64,000 nt of DNA from an uncultured Shewanella sp. (GCA_947503555.1 CANNEE010000013.1:62001-126000), one strand, 5' to 3'; shown: positions 54,596 to 63,528, numbered from the stretch's first letter. Numbers and translations are program-made. The notes: generated by a model from the sequence alone, not told the origin.

Positions 54596-56572
54596 ATGTC
54601 TATTAAATCTAGCATCAATCCACCGGTATTTTTCTCATCGGTTTTCCTTATCGCCTTTATGGTGTTCTTGGCCGCACTTTGGCCGCAAGATACGCAAACA
54701 GCCTTTAAAGCCGCCCAAACTTGGTTTGAACAGAAAGCAGGTTGGCTCTATATCCTTGGTGTTGCCATCTTCCTTATCTTTATTATCTTCGTCATGGTCA
54801 GCCGTTTTGGCGACATAAAATTAGGCCCAGATCACTCTGAACCTGACTACAGCTATAAGAGCTGGATAGCTATGCTGTTTTCGGCAGGTATGGGTATTGG
54901 CCTGATGTTTTTTGGGGTAGCCGAGCCCGTTATGCACTATCTGGCACCACCAGATGCTAGCCCAGAAACCATCGAAGCCGCCAAAGAAGCGATGAAGATT
55001 ACCTTCTTCCATTGGGGGATCCATGCTTGGGCGATTTATGCTGTGGTGGCATTGAGCTTAGCTTACTTCTCATATCGCCATAAGCTGCCTCTACTGCCTC
55101 GCAGTGCTCTATATCCTTTGATTGGCGATCGTATCTATGGCCCTATAGGTCATTGTGTCGATACCTTTGCAGTAATAGGTACCATGTTTGGTGTCGCGAC
55201 CTCACTTGGTTTTGGTGTATTACAGGTCAATTCAGGTCTAAATTATCTGCTTGATGTGCCTATTAATGAGACGGTACAAGTTGCGCTTATTATCGGTATC
55301 ACGCTACTTGCGACTCTGTCAGTGTTCTCTGGACTTAACAAAGGGGTTAAGCGTCTTAGTGAGCTCAACCTTGGGCTTGCGGTTATTTTGATGATTATCG
55401 TATTACTCTTTGGTCCAACAGTTGCGCTGCTGCAGGCTTTTGTCCAAAACACGGGTGCCTATTTAAGCGATATCGTCGGCAAAACCTTTAATCTGTATGC
55501 CTATGAGCAGAAGAATGATTGGATTGGTGGCTGGACCCTGCTTTATTGGGGCTGGTGGGTGTCTTGGTCTCCGTTTGTGGGTACCTTTATTGCCCGTGTC
55601 TCTCGCGGCCGCACCATTCGTGAGTTTTTAGTGGGCGTGCTATTTATTCCATCAGGTTTTACCTTCTTGTGGATGACCGTCTTTGGTAACACAGCAATTG
55701 ACGCCATTATGAATCATGGGGCGACATATTTGTCTGAAGCCGTATCCAGCGATGTGTCTGTGGCGCTGTTTAAGTTCTTTGAACATATGCCTATGTCAGG
55801 CTTGCTATCGACCATAGCTGTTTGTCTGGTGGTGACTTTCTTTGTGACCTCTTCGGATTCAGGGTCGCTAGTGATTGATAACCTCACCTCTGGCGGTGAT
55901 ATGGAAGCGCCAGTTTGGCAACGTATTTTCTGGGCCTTATTGCAAGGTGCTGTCGCGTCAGTACTGTTGATTGCTGGTGGTCTGCAGGCGCTGCAAACCG
56001 TGGCGATTGCGAGTGCGCTGCCTTTCTTAGTGGTGATGCTACTGATCTGTTTTGGGCTCTTTAGGGCGCTGCAGGATGACTGGCTTAAGCTAAACAGTGT
56101 GCAGCAACATAGCTCGACAGTGCAATATGCTCAAACTAATGTGAGCTGGGAGCGTCACTTAGATGTACTGGTTTCTCACCCCAGTAAAAACGAAGCTCAG
56201 CAGTTCTTGGATAATGTGGCTAGACCTGCATTAGCCCGTGTGTGTCAGACGCTGCTTGCTAAGGGAATTCCTGCCGAGATAGTGTCGCTAGATGGTCGTG
56301 CTCGTTTGGTGATCACCAACGAGGAGCAAAATGACTTTGTGTATGGTTTAAGGATCCGCGCCTTTACTATTCCTAATCCTACCGATGTTCAACAGGAGCA
56401 GGGCGATCTCGAGTACTATCGTGTCGAGGTATTCCTAGAGCATGGTGGTCAGCACTATGATGTGATGGGATATACCCAAGAGCAGATCCTTGCCGATGTA
56501 GTGACTCAGTATGAGAAGCATCTGCACTATCTGCATCTTTCTGCTTCTGAGTTCTTAGGGACAAATAACTAG
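54596..56572 (+). CDS. BCCT-family betaine/choline/carnitine transporter
   Basis: A 658-residue inner-membrane transporter of the BCCT family, with about 12 TM helices and a ~130-residue cytoplasmic C-terminal domain as in BetT. Family motifs: MLFSAGMGIGLMFFGVAEPVMHYL, FFHWGIHAWAIYAVVAL, and GWWVSWSPFVGTFIARVSRG, plus the Trp-rich WTLLYWGWW. It imports quaternary ammonium compounds for osmotic protection or carbon supply. ATG at 54596 (CGGAG upstream) is preferred over the TTG at 54560, whose segment lies inside the terminator region. Confidence 0.9.
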   Translation: MSIKSSINPPVFFSSVFLIAFMVFLAALWPQDTQTAFKAAQTWFEQKAGWLYILGVAIFLIFIIFVMVSRFGDIKLGPDHSEPDYSYKSWIAMLFSAGMGIGLMFFGVAEPVMHYLAPPDASPETIEAAKEAMKITFFHWGIHAWAIYAVVALSLAYFSYRHKLPLLPRSALYPLIGDRIYGPIGHCVDTFAVIGTMFGVATSLGFGVLQVNSGLNYLLDVPINETVQVALIIGITLLATLSVFSGLNKGVKRLSELNLGLAVILMIIVLLFGPTVALLQAFVQNTGAYLSDIVGKTFNLYAYEQKNDWIGGWTLLYWGWWVSWSPFVGTFIARVSRGRTIREFLVGVLFIPSGFTFLWMTVFGNTAIDAIMNHGATYLSEAVSSDVSVALFKFFEHMPMSGLLSTIAVCLVVTFFVTSSDSGSLVIDNLTSGGDMEAPVWQRIFWALLQGAVASVLLIAGGLQALQTVAIASALPFLVVMLLICFGLFRALQDDWLKLNSVQQHSSTVQYAQTNVSWERHLDVLVSHPSKNEAQQFLDNVARPALARVCQTLLAKGIPAEIVSLDGRARLVITNEEQNDFVYGLRIRAFTIPNPTDVQQEQGDLEYYRVEVFLEHGGQHYDVMGYTQEQILADVVTQYEKHLHYLHLSASEFLGTNN

Positions 56573-56589
56573 TTAACCTAGATATAGAT

Positions 56590-56622
56590 AAAAAGAGATG
56601 CAGTTAGCATCTCTTTTGTTTT
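56590..56622 (+). terminator. Terminator after the BCCT gene
   Basis: AAAAGAGATGC / GCATCTCTTTT with a five-base loop and T-rich tail. Confidence 0.85.
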
Positions 56623-56718
56623 TTAGGTCTATGTAAAGGGATTTCATTGCCCTAGCGATGCTTGGGGATTAAGCTTGCATCATAGTGTCGATATTTGTTG
56701 GATTGAATGAGCTAAATT

Positions 56719-57081
56719 ATGTCGAATCAAGGTCAGAGTAAGCTAGATAAAGTATTAGAAGCGGCCCGTGAATATAAGGCCAAGCGGGAGATGGGCTACA
56801 GGGAGCAGGCATTAAAGCTTTACCCTTGGGTATGTGGCCGTTGTACCCGTGAGTTTACCCATAAAAACTTGAGTGAGTTGACGGTTCACCATAGAGATCA
56901 TAATCATGACAATAATCCGTCTGATGGCTCAAATTGGGAACTACTCTGTCTTTATTGCCATGATAATGAGCATTCTAAATATGAAGAGCTGATCCAATAC
57001 GGTAGTACACAAGAGACCAAAGTCGAAGCGGCGACATTTAATCCTTTTGCCGATCTGAAGGCGATGATGAATAAGAAGTAG
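56719..57081 (+). CDS. YajD-like HNH nuclease-fold protein
   Basis: A 120-residue protein with an HNH fold: CGRC near residue 39, the ELTVHHRDHNHDNNP segment with the HH pair, and LLCLYCHDNEHSKYEE carrying the second Cys pair and His. These Cys and His residues bind zinc and form the ββα-metal core. The same order is seen in E. coli YajD (115 residues). Nuclease activity is only inferred. It stands alone before a strong terminator. Confidence 0.85.
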   Translation: MSNQGQSKLDKVLEAAREYKAKREMGYREQALKLYPWVCGRCTREFTHKNLSELTVHHRDHNHDNNPSDGSNWELLCLYCHDNEHSKYEELIQYGSTQETKVEAATFNPFADLKAMMNKK

Positions 57082-57096
57082 GAACACCTTCTTTAA

Positions 57097-57130
57097 AACA
57101 CAAAAGCGAGTTTAGGCTCGCTTTTGTGTT
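57097..57130. terminator. Bidirectional terminator between the HNH and DUF1289 genes
   Basis: AACACAAAAGCGAG / CTCGCTTTTGTGTT, a 14-bp perfect stem with a six-base loop, for two convergent genes. Confidence 0.85.
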
Positions 57131-57166
57131 ATCAGGATAATGAGTGCTGCTTATTTCCAGTTGAGG

Positions 57167-57412
57167 TTAATCACTGTTGTTCGAATCGATACGCGCCTGC
57201 GCTTGAAGATATTTGCTTCGACTGAGTATTTGAGTGTTTCTTTCATCAAGATATTGCTGTTTGCGCTTGCTAAGCTTCGCCAGAATATCATTTTTAGCCT
57301 GATCGCTCGCTTGACCCCAACCGACAATTTCATCGATATGTCGGTAGCACCCCATACAGAAATCATCATCGTTAAGGCCGCAGCGGGCTACGCAAGGTGA
57401 TTGAATCGTCAC
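57167..57412 (-). CDS. DUF1289 small protein
   Basis: An 81-residue protein of the DUF1289 family. The conserved N-terminal part SPCVARCGLNDDDFCMGCYR holds four Cys, probably binding a metal or cluster, followed by the W in VGWGQASDQAK. The C-terminal 35 residues are charged and helical. Function unknown; often near other small genes. It converges with the HNH gene. Confidence 0.85.
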   Translation of the reverse strand: MTIQSPCVARCGLNDDDFCMGCYRHIDEIVGWGQASDQAKNDILAKLSKRKQQYLDERNTQILSRSKYLQAQARIDSNNSD

Positions 57413-57554
57413 TTAATTACCATGGATTTATTATTGTTTGTTGGCAAGCTAGCAAAATTTAGCAAACAGTGAAATAAGTTATTATGGTTTAGTTCATGTT
57501 TGGTTGAAAATTGCACATGTGAATCTGTTCTAGCGATAAAGATTAACCGTCCTC

Positions 57555-58454
57555 TTACCCCAAGCTATTGCTTCTTGGCTCCACCATGAATTTCAACAGG
57601 TAATCATAGAGGGTGCTGATTTTCTTCGAGTGTTTTAAATCTTTATGGTAGACAAACCAGAGTGACTCATCTTGTGTTAACTCTATGATATCTAAACGCC
57701 TTAGCTCTGGGTAATGGCTGGCAGTAAAGGCATCGATAGGTCCTATGCCTATGCCTTCTACAACAGCACTAGTGATATCTAGAAAGCGATTACTCTGATA
57801 AACCAAGGCAGAGTTATCGATACGTTCGGCAACCGGCTTGATGAAGGAGATATTACGTTTAGGCCCGCTAGGTAATACCCAATGATACTGGTTAAAGTCA
57901 CATCCTTTCGTTGGAGTACCATATTTATCGAGATAGCCTTGGGTCGCATAGTAGCCCATGCGAGTTTGGGTTATCTTTTTCACCACTAAATCTGGGCCGT
58001 CTGGTTTATGACCGGGGCGAATAGCCACATGGACCATCCCTTTTTCTAACGGAATGATCCTATCGGTTGCTGTTACTTCAATACGCAGGTCGGGATATTC
58101 ATCTCTTAAGGCTGCAAGCGTTGGATTCAGTTGCCCTGAGTAGGTTGGGACTGTGGTTATCCTGAGTTGGCCTGATAGCTTAGTGGCCACATCTTGAAGC
58201 TGATTTTCTAAGCGTGAGAAATGGTGCTGAATTTGTGGTAACTCACTCATCATCATTCTGCCCGCATCGGTTAGCTGATAGCCCCTTTGGTGACGAATAA
58301 AGAGTTTAATGCCAAGGCCTTGTTCTAAGCGATTGATATGCCTAAGCACAGTGGCGTGATTGACATTCAGTAGCTTAGCGGCTTGACTTAGACTGCCTTC
58401 ATTTGCCACCACATAAGCAGTGCGATAATCATCCCAGCTGGTAGGTGCGCCCAT
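57555..58454 (-). CDS. LysR-family transcriptional regulator
   Basis: A 299-residue LysR regulator. The N-terminal helix-turn-helix is in GSLSQAAKLLNVNHATVLRHINRLE with the LysR loop GIKLFIRHQRGYQLTDAG. The C-terminal effector domain begins near residue 90 with GQLRITTVPTYSGQL. It is divergent from the cytochrome b561-yceI pair, with a symmetric dyad in the shared region, so it may control them. The effector is unknown. Confidence 0.9.
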   Translation of the reverse strand: MGAPTSWDDYRTAYVVANEGSLSQAAKLLNVNHATVLRHINRLEQGLGIKLFIRHQRGYQLTDAGRMMMSELPQIQHHFSRLENQLQDVATKLSGQLRITTVPTYSGQLNPTLAALRDEYPDLRIEVTATDRIIPLEKGMVHVAIRPGHKPDGPDLVVKKITQTRMGYYATQGYLDKYGTPTKGCDFNQYHWVLPSGPKRNISFIKPVAERIDNSALVYQSNRFLDITSAVVEGIGIGPIDAFTASHYPELRRLDIIELTQDESLWFVYHKDLKHSKKISTLYDYLLKFMVEPRSNSLG

Positions 58455-58499
58455 AATTAAACCTTAATGAGAGTTATTTACATATTTTGCTACTTATTG

Positions 58500-58521
58500 A
58501 GTTGTGCATATTTGCACAACT
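58500..58521. promoter_or_regulatory. Dyad in the LysR/cytochrome b561 intergenic region
   Basis: AGTTGTGCA-TATT-TGCACAACT, a perfect 9-bp-arm palindrome. It is 46 bp from the LysR start and about 80 bp from the b561 start, a usual place for a LysR-type operator. Confidence 0.6.
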
Positions 58522-58601
58522 GTTTGTCATTATTTCCTGTTTTGTACCAGAAAGAAAGTCAGTATCTTATTAAAAGAGCAGTAAAGAGGACAAATTGGAA
58601 T

Positions 58602-59156
58602 ATGCAGTTTAAAAATTCATCGTCACGTTATGGCCTAGTCGCCATTCTGTTTCACTGGTTGATGGCAGTGGTGGTGTTAGGTTTGTTCGGTTTAGGTTTA
58701 TATATGGTTGAGCTGACCTACTATGACGCTTGGTACAGAGGTTCACTCGAGTTACACAAGAGCATTGGTGTGGTGTTAGCTTTGCTTTGGCTTGCCAGAG
58801 TACTTTGGAAGCGGGTCAATCCACAGCCTCAGGATATTGATCCTAATGCAAAAATGGTCAACTTAGGTGCTAAGTTTGCCCATAGCTTGTTATACCTGTT
58901 AATGCTGGCGTTGATGGTATCTGGCTATCTCATTTCGACTGCCGACGGCAGAGGGATTGATGTATTTGGTTTATTCACCTTGCCGAGCATGGGACTCTTT
59001 TTTGAGAACCAAGAGGATATAGCAGGGCAAATTCATCTTGTGCTGGCTTGGGCGATAGTTGGGTTGGCTTCAATCCATGGCTTAGCCGCTTTTCAGCATC
59101 ACTTTATAAATAAAGACAACACCTTATTAAGAATGCTACCGAGTCGTAAATCTTAA
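58602..59156 (+). CDS. Cytochrome b561 family protein
   Basis: A 184-residue inner-membrane cytochrome with four TM helices. Heme ligand His candidates are in ILFHWLMAV, SLELHKSIGV, KFAHSLLYLLML and QIHLVLAW. It transfers electrons across or within the membrane. ATG at 58602 is chosen: the upstream frame from 58467 adds 45 residues that do not belong to the family. A yceJ (b561)-yceI pairing is known in E. coli, and yceI follows here 98 bp downstream. Confidence 0.88.
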   Translation: MQFKNSSSRYGLVAILFHWLMAVVVLGLFGLGLYMVELTYYDAWYRGSLELHKSIGVVLALLWLARVLWKRVNPQPQDIDPNAKMVNLGAKFAHSLLYLLMLALMVSGYLISTADGRGIDVFGLFTLPSMGLFFENQEDIAGQIHLVLAWAIVGLASIHGLAAFQHHFINKDNTLLRMLPSRKS

Positions 59157-59254
59157 TTAGGCATTAGTAAATACCAGGTTTTATACAAGTAGCTTGTAAT
59201 GATTCTTATTCGCTTGCTTGGTATGACGATTAAATAGAAAGACTGGAGTTAATC

Positions 59255-59833
59255 ATGAAGAAATTAGTTTTAGCCGCGAGCTTATTTGCAGCAACCACGG
59301 GCCTTTCCTTAAGTGCGAATGCTGCCGATTATGTTATTGACGTTAAAGGTGCCCATGCCTTTATTAATTTTAAAATTAAGCATTTAGGCTACAGCTGGTT
59401 ACATGGCCGCTTCAACACCTTTGAAGGTAAATTTAACTATGATGCCGATAAGCCTGAGATGTCTGCCATTGAAGTTAATATCGATACAACTAGTCTAGAC
59501 TCTAACCATGCAGAGCGTGATAAGCACCTCAAAGGTAAAGACTTTTTGGATGTGAGCAAGTATCCAAGATCAAGCTTTAAGAGTACTAGTATTAAGTTTG
59601 ATGACGCGACCCATGGCACAGTGACAGGTGATTTTACTCTTCACGGTGTAACTAAAAGCATTAGCTTTCCGATTGAGAAAATTGGTGAAGGTCAAGATCC
59701 TTGGGGTGGCTACCGTGCAGGCTTTGAAGGCAGCACAGAGTTAAAGCTAGCCGATTATGGTATTGACTATAACCTAGGTCCGGCTTCGACCCATGTGCAA
59801 ATCACTCTATCTATTGAAGGTATTCGTCAATAA
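59255..59833 (+). CDS. yceI: YceI family periplasmic lipid-binding protein
   Basis: A 192-residue secreted protein. Signal peptide 1-23 (cleaved after ANA). The rest is the YceI lipocalin-like beta-barrel that binds polyisoprenoid molecules: DVKGAHAFINFKIKHLGYSW, the LDSNHAERDKHLKGKDFLDV block and FTLHGVTKSISFPI. It follows the cytochrome b561 gene, supporting a shared role in the membrane electron or isoprenoid system. A long hairpin terminator follows. Confidence 0.92.
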   Translation: MKKLVLAASLFAATTGLSLSANAADYVIDVKGAHAFINFKIKHLGYSWLHGRFNTFEGKFNYDADKPEMSAIEVNIDTTSLDSNHAERDKHLKGKDFLDVSKYPRSSFKSTSIKFDDATHGTVTGDFTLHGVTKSISFPIEKIGEGQDPWGGYRAGFEGSTELKLADYGIDYNLGPASTHVQITLSIEGIRQ

Positions 59834-59865
59834 AAGGTAGTGAGTTACAAAATCTCAGCTCCCCC

Positions 59866-59938
59866 AAAGTAAGTCTCAAGTGGCGCGGTAACCTAAACTG
59901 TAGGTTAGGTTATCTGTTGAGGCTTACTTTTTCTTTTT
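59866..59938 (+). terminator. Long hairpin terminator after yceI
   Basis: Outer arms AAAGTAAGTCTCAA and TTGAGGCTTACTTT (one mismatch) enclose a second stem GGTAACCTAA / TTAGGTTATC, followed by TTCTTTTTT. Confidence 0.8.
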
Positions 59939-60083
59939 TATAATCGGCTGATTAATCAAGTTTTGTCATTCATTTTTAATGGCGAATAAAATTAAATACA
60001 AAATTTTTTCATTTCTTTGTCAACCTTTCTCTAAGGGCTTCGTTATTGGTTATGTGGAATCAATAATAGCTTAGGAGAGTGAC

Positions 60084-61874
60084 ATGCCCACATCATCTAG
60101 AGTTTCAGGTTTACTTTTAGCTTCACTAGTCAGTGCATCCCTAGGGTTAACCGCTTGCGGTGGTTCAAGCACAGAGACCATAGTCGAAGAAACCCCTAAT
60201 ATGGTGGTAGATAATGGACAGCTTCAACTCATTATTCGAGATGCTGCAGATGATTATTTAACCTATGCCGTGGACATAGTAAAAATTAGCTTAACCCGCG
60301 ACGACGGCACTCAAATTGAAGTACTTCCCAATCAGCCAAGAGTGGATTTTGTTGAATATCAAACGTTAAGCGAGTTCTTTTCTATTCAAACTGTGCCTCA
60401 AGGTAAGTACACCGCAATTGAATTTACCCTAGATTATAGTGACGCCGAAATCGTGATTAATGACGATCTTGGTAATCCTGTTTTGGCTTCGGCAGTTGAT
60501 AGTAGCGCGGCTCCCCTCACTATTTATAACTTAAGTGTTGAGCTAGATGAGAGAGAGGCGCTCGTGGTGGCTCCTGGGGTGCCAGCAACCTTGACGTTAG
60601 ATTTTGATTTAGCTGCCAGTAATACCATATTGACGACATCGCCTGCGGTTGTAGAAGTCACTCCCGTGTTGATTGCCGATGCTCAAGTGGATCAAAATCG
60701 CGAACATAGAGTGCGCGGTTTGTTAAGTGAAGTTCTAGATAATTCCATTACTGTCGATATCAAACCCTTTAGATTTAAGGAAGGGGAGTTTGGACAGATG
60801 GATATGTTCTTCACCGATACCACACAATATGAGGTCAACGGGGTGGAATATACGGCTCTTGCTGGCATAGATGCGCTTAAGGCCATGGAACAAGATGCTC
60901 CTATTGTCGCCTATGGTCAATATGTTAGCGATGAAGAGCAATGGCAAATTCTTAATTTGCTTGCTGGAAGCTCTGTGCCTTGGAGCGGTCAAGACTTGCT
61001 TCGTGGTGTCGCAACTGCCCATGACAATAACCTGTTAAGTGTTAAAGGTGTGGTTATTGAGCCGGAAGATAAACGAGCACGTTTTTTTAGCGAAAGTGAT
61101 GTGGTGACGGGTGAGTTAACTAAGGTCACGAGCTGGCATGGAAAAGGTGTCGATATTCCGGTAGAGCAACTAGCTGTTGGTTCCAAAATTCAAGTATTGG
61201 GTCAGTGGCAAGAAGCTGAAGAAGCAAGGGTATTTAATGCCGAAGATGGCGTGATTCGAATTAAGCAAAGCCAATTGGTTGCTCAGGTTACTCAAGTTGA
61301 GCCATTACAGGTGAGTTTGTTTAAGGCTAACAGCTTTCCTATTGATTGGTTTTCATGGGCCGATAACTCATCTTCACCAGAAAGTTTTAGAATTGATTCC
61401 CAATCTCTTGCTCCTAGCTTAGCTGTGGATGACTGGCTGCAACTGAGAGGCGACTTTGTCAAAAACGGAGAAGTTGATTTTACTACTAACTCAATTATCA
61501 AGTTAGATCTTGCTTCACAAGTGGCGACACTAAGGGCTCGCAGTGTCGATGGTGAGAGTGTCGTAAGCTTAATTGACAGTGAGCTGGTACTGACAGAAGC
61601 GAGTCAAAATGTGTTAAAACTTTCTGGAACCCCTCGCGCTGTAACGGCTGAGCTAGTACCTGAAAAGCTGGACTTTACCGATAATGGCGTATTTGTGGTC
61701 AAGCACAGTGCAGAGAAGAGTATTCAAACATATTCTACTAAAGTGGACCTACTGGCAGCGATAACTGGCAAGCTTGAACAAGGAGATCTAGTACAACAAT
61801 TAAACGCAACAGGGAATTATCTGACGGCTACGGGCTCCTTAGTTGCTGAGCGTTGTGTTTTAGTCTTTAAGTAA
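60084..61874 (+). CDS. DUF4382-like lipoprotein
   Basis: A 596-residue lipoprotein with signal peptide and lipobox GLTAC (Cys about residue 25). Residues about 45-200 resemble the DUF4382 domain (LQLIIRDAADDYLTYAVDIV, then FSIQTVPQGKYTAIEFTLDY). The rest (200-596) is a series of beta-rich segments of the form valence-poor domain I do not recognise, each with repeated RVRGLLSEV / VLGQWQEAEEARVF-like pattern, possibly OB-like repeats. It is an envelope protein of unknown function. AGGAG precedes the ATG. Confidence 0.75.
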   Translation: MPTSSRVSGLLLASLVSASLGLTACGGSSTETIVEETPNMVVDNGQLQLIIRDAADDYLTYAVDIVKISLTRDDGTQIEVLPNQPRVDFVEYQTLSEFFSIQTVPQGKYTAIEFTLDYSDAEIVINDDLGNPVLASAVDSSAAPLTIYNLSVELDEREALVVAPGVPATLTLDFDLAASNTILTTSPAVVEVTPVLIADAQVDQNREHRVRGLLSEVLDNSITVDIKPFRFKEGEFGQMDMFFTDTTQYEVNGVEYTALAGIDALKAMEQDAPIVAYGQYVSDEEQWQILNLLAGSSVPWSGQDLLRGVATAHDNNLLSVKGVVIEPEDKRARFFSESDVVTGELTKVTSWHGKGVDIPVEQLAVGSKIQVLGQWQEAEEARVFNAEDGVIRIKQSQLVAQVTQVEPLQVSLFKANSFPIDWFSWADNSSSPESFRIDSQSLAPSLAVDDWLQLRGDFVKNGEVDFTTNSIIKLDLASQVATLRARSVDGESVVSLIDSELVLTEASQNVLKLSGTPRAVTAELVPEKLDFTDNGVFVVKHSAEKSIQTYSTKVDLLAAITGKLEQGDLVQQLNATGNYLTATGSLVAERCVLVFK

Positions 61875-61897
61875 CATACTATTGCTGTTAAACCGTG

Positions 61898-61945
61898 ATG
61901 CCCAAACCCGATATAACACTCTTATGTTTGTGTTGGTTTGGGCAT
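61898..61945 (+). repeat. Hairpin upstream of the sigma-factor operon
   Basis: ATGCCCAAACC (61898-61908) and GGTTTGGGCAT (61935-61945), an 11-bp perfect inverted repeat around a 26-base loop that has its own small stem ACAC/GTGT. No U-tract. It sits 17 bp before the sigma-factor start and could occlude or protect its ribosome site. Confidence 0.5.
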
Positions 61946-61961
61946 ATAACAACGAAAAACT

Positions 61962-62507
61962 ATGACGACAGAGCGACTTTTAGCTGAGTTTCTCGCTTCA
62001 ATAGAAGTGCGTGCATTTACTATGGCTCGCACTTCAACACGAAACCAAGACGATGCCATGGATATAGTGCAAGACTCCATGATCAAGTTGGTGACTAAGT
62101 ATAGCGACAAACCACCGGAACAATGGACATCCTTGTTTTACCGGATTTTGCAAAATAAGATTACCGATTGGCATCGTAAACAGAAATTTCTCGGTTTCTT
62201 TTTTAAAACCAAGTCAACACCATTGATGAGTGAGCAAGAGCTTGACCATGATATTGAAGATCTTGCCATAGAGACTCGTGATAGTGAGGGATTATTACAA
62301 CTGGAGCAGGCTAGCGATGAGATGTGTCGATTGGTGGCCAGTTTGCCCCTTAGGCAACAGCAATGCTTTATGCTGCGGTGTTGGGAAGGAATTGGTGTAA
62401 AAGAAACCGCAGACATTATGCAGTGTAGTGAAGGTAGTGTTAAAACCCATTACTCAAGAGCCCTAGCTCGTTTGCAAGAAGGGTTAAAGGGGTATCATTA
62501 TGACTAA
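61962..62507 (+). CDS. ECF-type RNA polymerase sigma factor
   Basis: A 181-residue sigma-70-family factor of the ECF type with region 2 (AFTMARTSTRNQDDAMDIVQDSMIKL, then WTSLFYRILQNKITDWHRKQ) and region 4 (LRQQQCFMLRCWEGIGVKETADIM and SEGSVKTHYSRALARLQ). The region 1.1 of housekeeping sigma factors is absent. It overlaps the next gene by 8 bp, as sigma/anti-sigma pairs often do. The signal it answers to and its promoters are unknown. Confidence 0.9.
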   Translation: MTTERLLAEFLASIEVRAFTMARTSTRNQDDAMDIVQDSMIKLVTKYSDKPPEQWTSLFYRILQNKITDWHRKQKFLGFFFKTKSTPLMSEQELDHDIEDLAIETRDSEGLLQLEQASDEMCRLVASLPLRQQQCFMLRCWEGIGVKETADIMQCSEGSVKTHYSRALARLQEGLKGYHYD

Positions 62508-62832
62508 ACCCACAGAGAAGCAACTTGCTAAATTAGCAAAGAAACAAGATGAAAAAGTCACTTTAGAGCAAAGGCGAATGCTACAGCAAGTTCGAATGAA
62601 TGCGCTGGAGCGAAAACATACGCCACAAAGATCATTCATGATGCCAATGGCATTGTCTATGTCTGTTTTAGTTGGAGTTTTATTTTGGCTCACCACTGGG
62701 TTTCCCACCCATGAAACTGAACCAATGCTAGTGGTTGACGAATTTGAGCTTCTCCTTAGTGAAGATCCTGAAATGATTGAAGAGATGGAGTTTGCGATCT
62801 GGCTGGCGATGCAAGAAGGTGAGCAGTCATGA
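62500..62832 (+). CDS. Putative membrane anti-sigma-type protein (unknown)
   Basis: A 110-residue protein with a basic cytoplasmic N-terminus (about 1-45), one TM segment (SFMMPMALSMSVLVGVLFWL, about 45-66) and an acidic periplasmic tail. Topology, overlap with the sigma gene (8 bp) and position fit an anti-sigma factor; similar small proteins are labelled DUF3619 beside sigma-DUF3106 genes, which I recall and cannot confirm. It lacks a recognisable zinc-anti-sigma motif. Confidence 0.6.
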   Translation: MTKPTEKQLAKLAKKQDEKVTLEQRRMLQQVRMNALERKHTPQRSFMMPMALSMSVLVGVLFWLTTGFPTHETEPMLVVDEFELLLSEDPEMIEEMEFAIWLAMQEGEQS

Positions 62833-63065
62833 AGCTCCTTTGCTTAGGGTTATGTCTGCTGAGTGTTGCAGTTCAAGCTGCCTCGAAAGAAGAGCCTGAA
62901 CAAGAGTTGGTTGACAACAATAACGCTGAGATGAGCGTTGAGTTTTTATTGTTTGTTGAAAGTATGGTGCGTGTCGATGGTGAGTGGGTTACGGCGATGG
63001 ATACTAACGAGCTTGAAGAGCAGCTTGATAAAGTAACTACACTTGAGGAGTCAAATGATGAGTAA
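62829..63065 (+). CDS. Small exported acidic protein of unknown function
   Basis: A 78-residue protein with a signal peptide (MKLLCLGLCLLSVAVQAAS) and a very acidic mature part ending EEQLDKVTTLEESNDE. It starts with ATGA overlapping the previous stop and overlaps the next gene by about eight bases. I do not recognise it. Tight packing shows it belongs to the sigma-factor operon. Confidence 0.6.
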   Translation: MKLLCLGLCLLSVAVQAASKEEPEQELVDNNNAEMSVEFLLFVESMVRVDGEWVTAMDTNELEEQLDKVTTLEESNDE

Positions 63066-63528
63066 ATTAAGTCAAAGTGTTAGCAAGATAGCTGCACTCA
63101 TGTTATTTGGCCTAGTGATGATTTCTGCTATGGCTAATGCAAAGCCTTGGAGTGAATTACCTCAATCAAGTCAGCAAGTACTGGCACCAATGGCCGATAA
63201 ATGGGACAGTTTTTCTCCTGAAATGCAGCAAAAGCTGATAAAAGGGGCGGAGCGTTGGAGCGCCATGTCTGCCGCCGATAAAAATAAGGTTCAGCAGCGT
63301 TTTAACAAGTGGCAACAACTGACCCCGGAAGAGAGGGTTAAGGTTAATCAGCGTTATCAAGAGTTTAAAAAGTTGACGCCGGAGCAGCAGAAGAAGAGTC
63401 GCGAAGCCTATGATAAATTTAAAAAGATGACGCCTGAGCGTCAAACTAAACTGAAGAAAAAGTTTAATCAAATGACGCCAGCTCAACGAAAAGCGATGAA
63501 GCAACGCTTTAAACGAACGAAGAATTAG
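63058..63528 (+). CDS. DUF3106 periplasmic protein with MTPEQ-type repeats
   Basis: A 156-residue secreted protein, signal peptide cleaved about residue 30 (after MANA). The mature part is a tandem array of short basic repeats around ARxLSP/MTPEE motifs: FSPEMQQKLIKGAERW, LTPEERVKVNQRYQEF, LTPEQQKKSREAYDKF, MTPERQTKLKKKFNQ, MTPAQRKAMKQRF. This is the DUF3106 pattern, a likely helical rod. GAGGAG precedes the ATG at 63058 by seven bases, so this start is chosen over TTG 63043. Its stop overlaps that of the converging gene. Confidence 0.8.
   Translation: MSKLSQSVSKIAALMLFGLVMISAMANAKPWSELPQSSQQVLAPMADKWDSFSPEMQQKLIKGAERWSAMSAADKNKVQQRFNKWQQLTPEERVKVNQRYQEFKKLTPEQQKKSREAYDKFKKMTPERQTKLKKKFNQMTPAQRKAMKQRFKRTKN

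Noticed and set aside
57140-57400. 86-residue plus-strand frame
   Set aside because: Antisense shadow of the DUF1289 gene, which has the conserved Cys motif.
58467-58601. 45-residue N-terminal extension of cytochrome b561
   Set aside because: It would translate through the operator-like dyad at 58500 and does not match the family.
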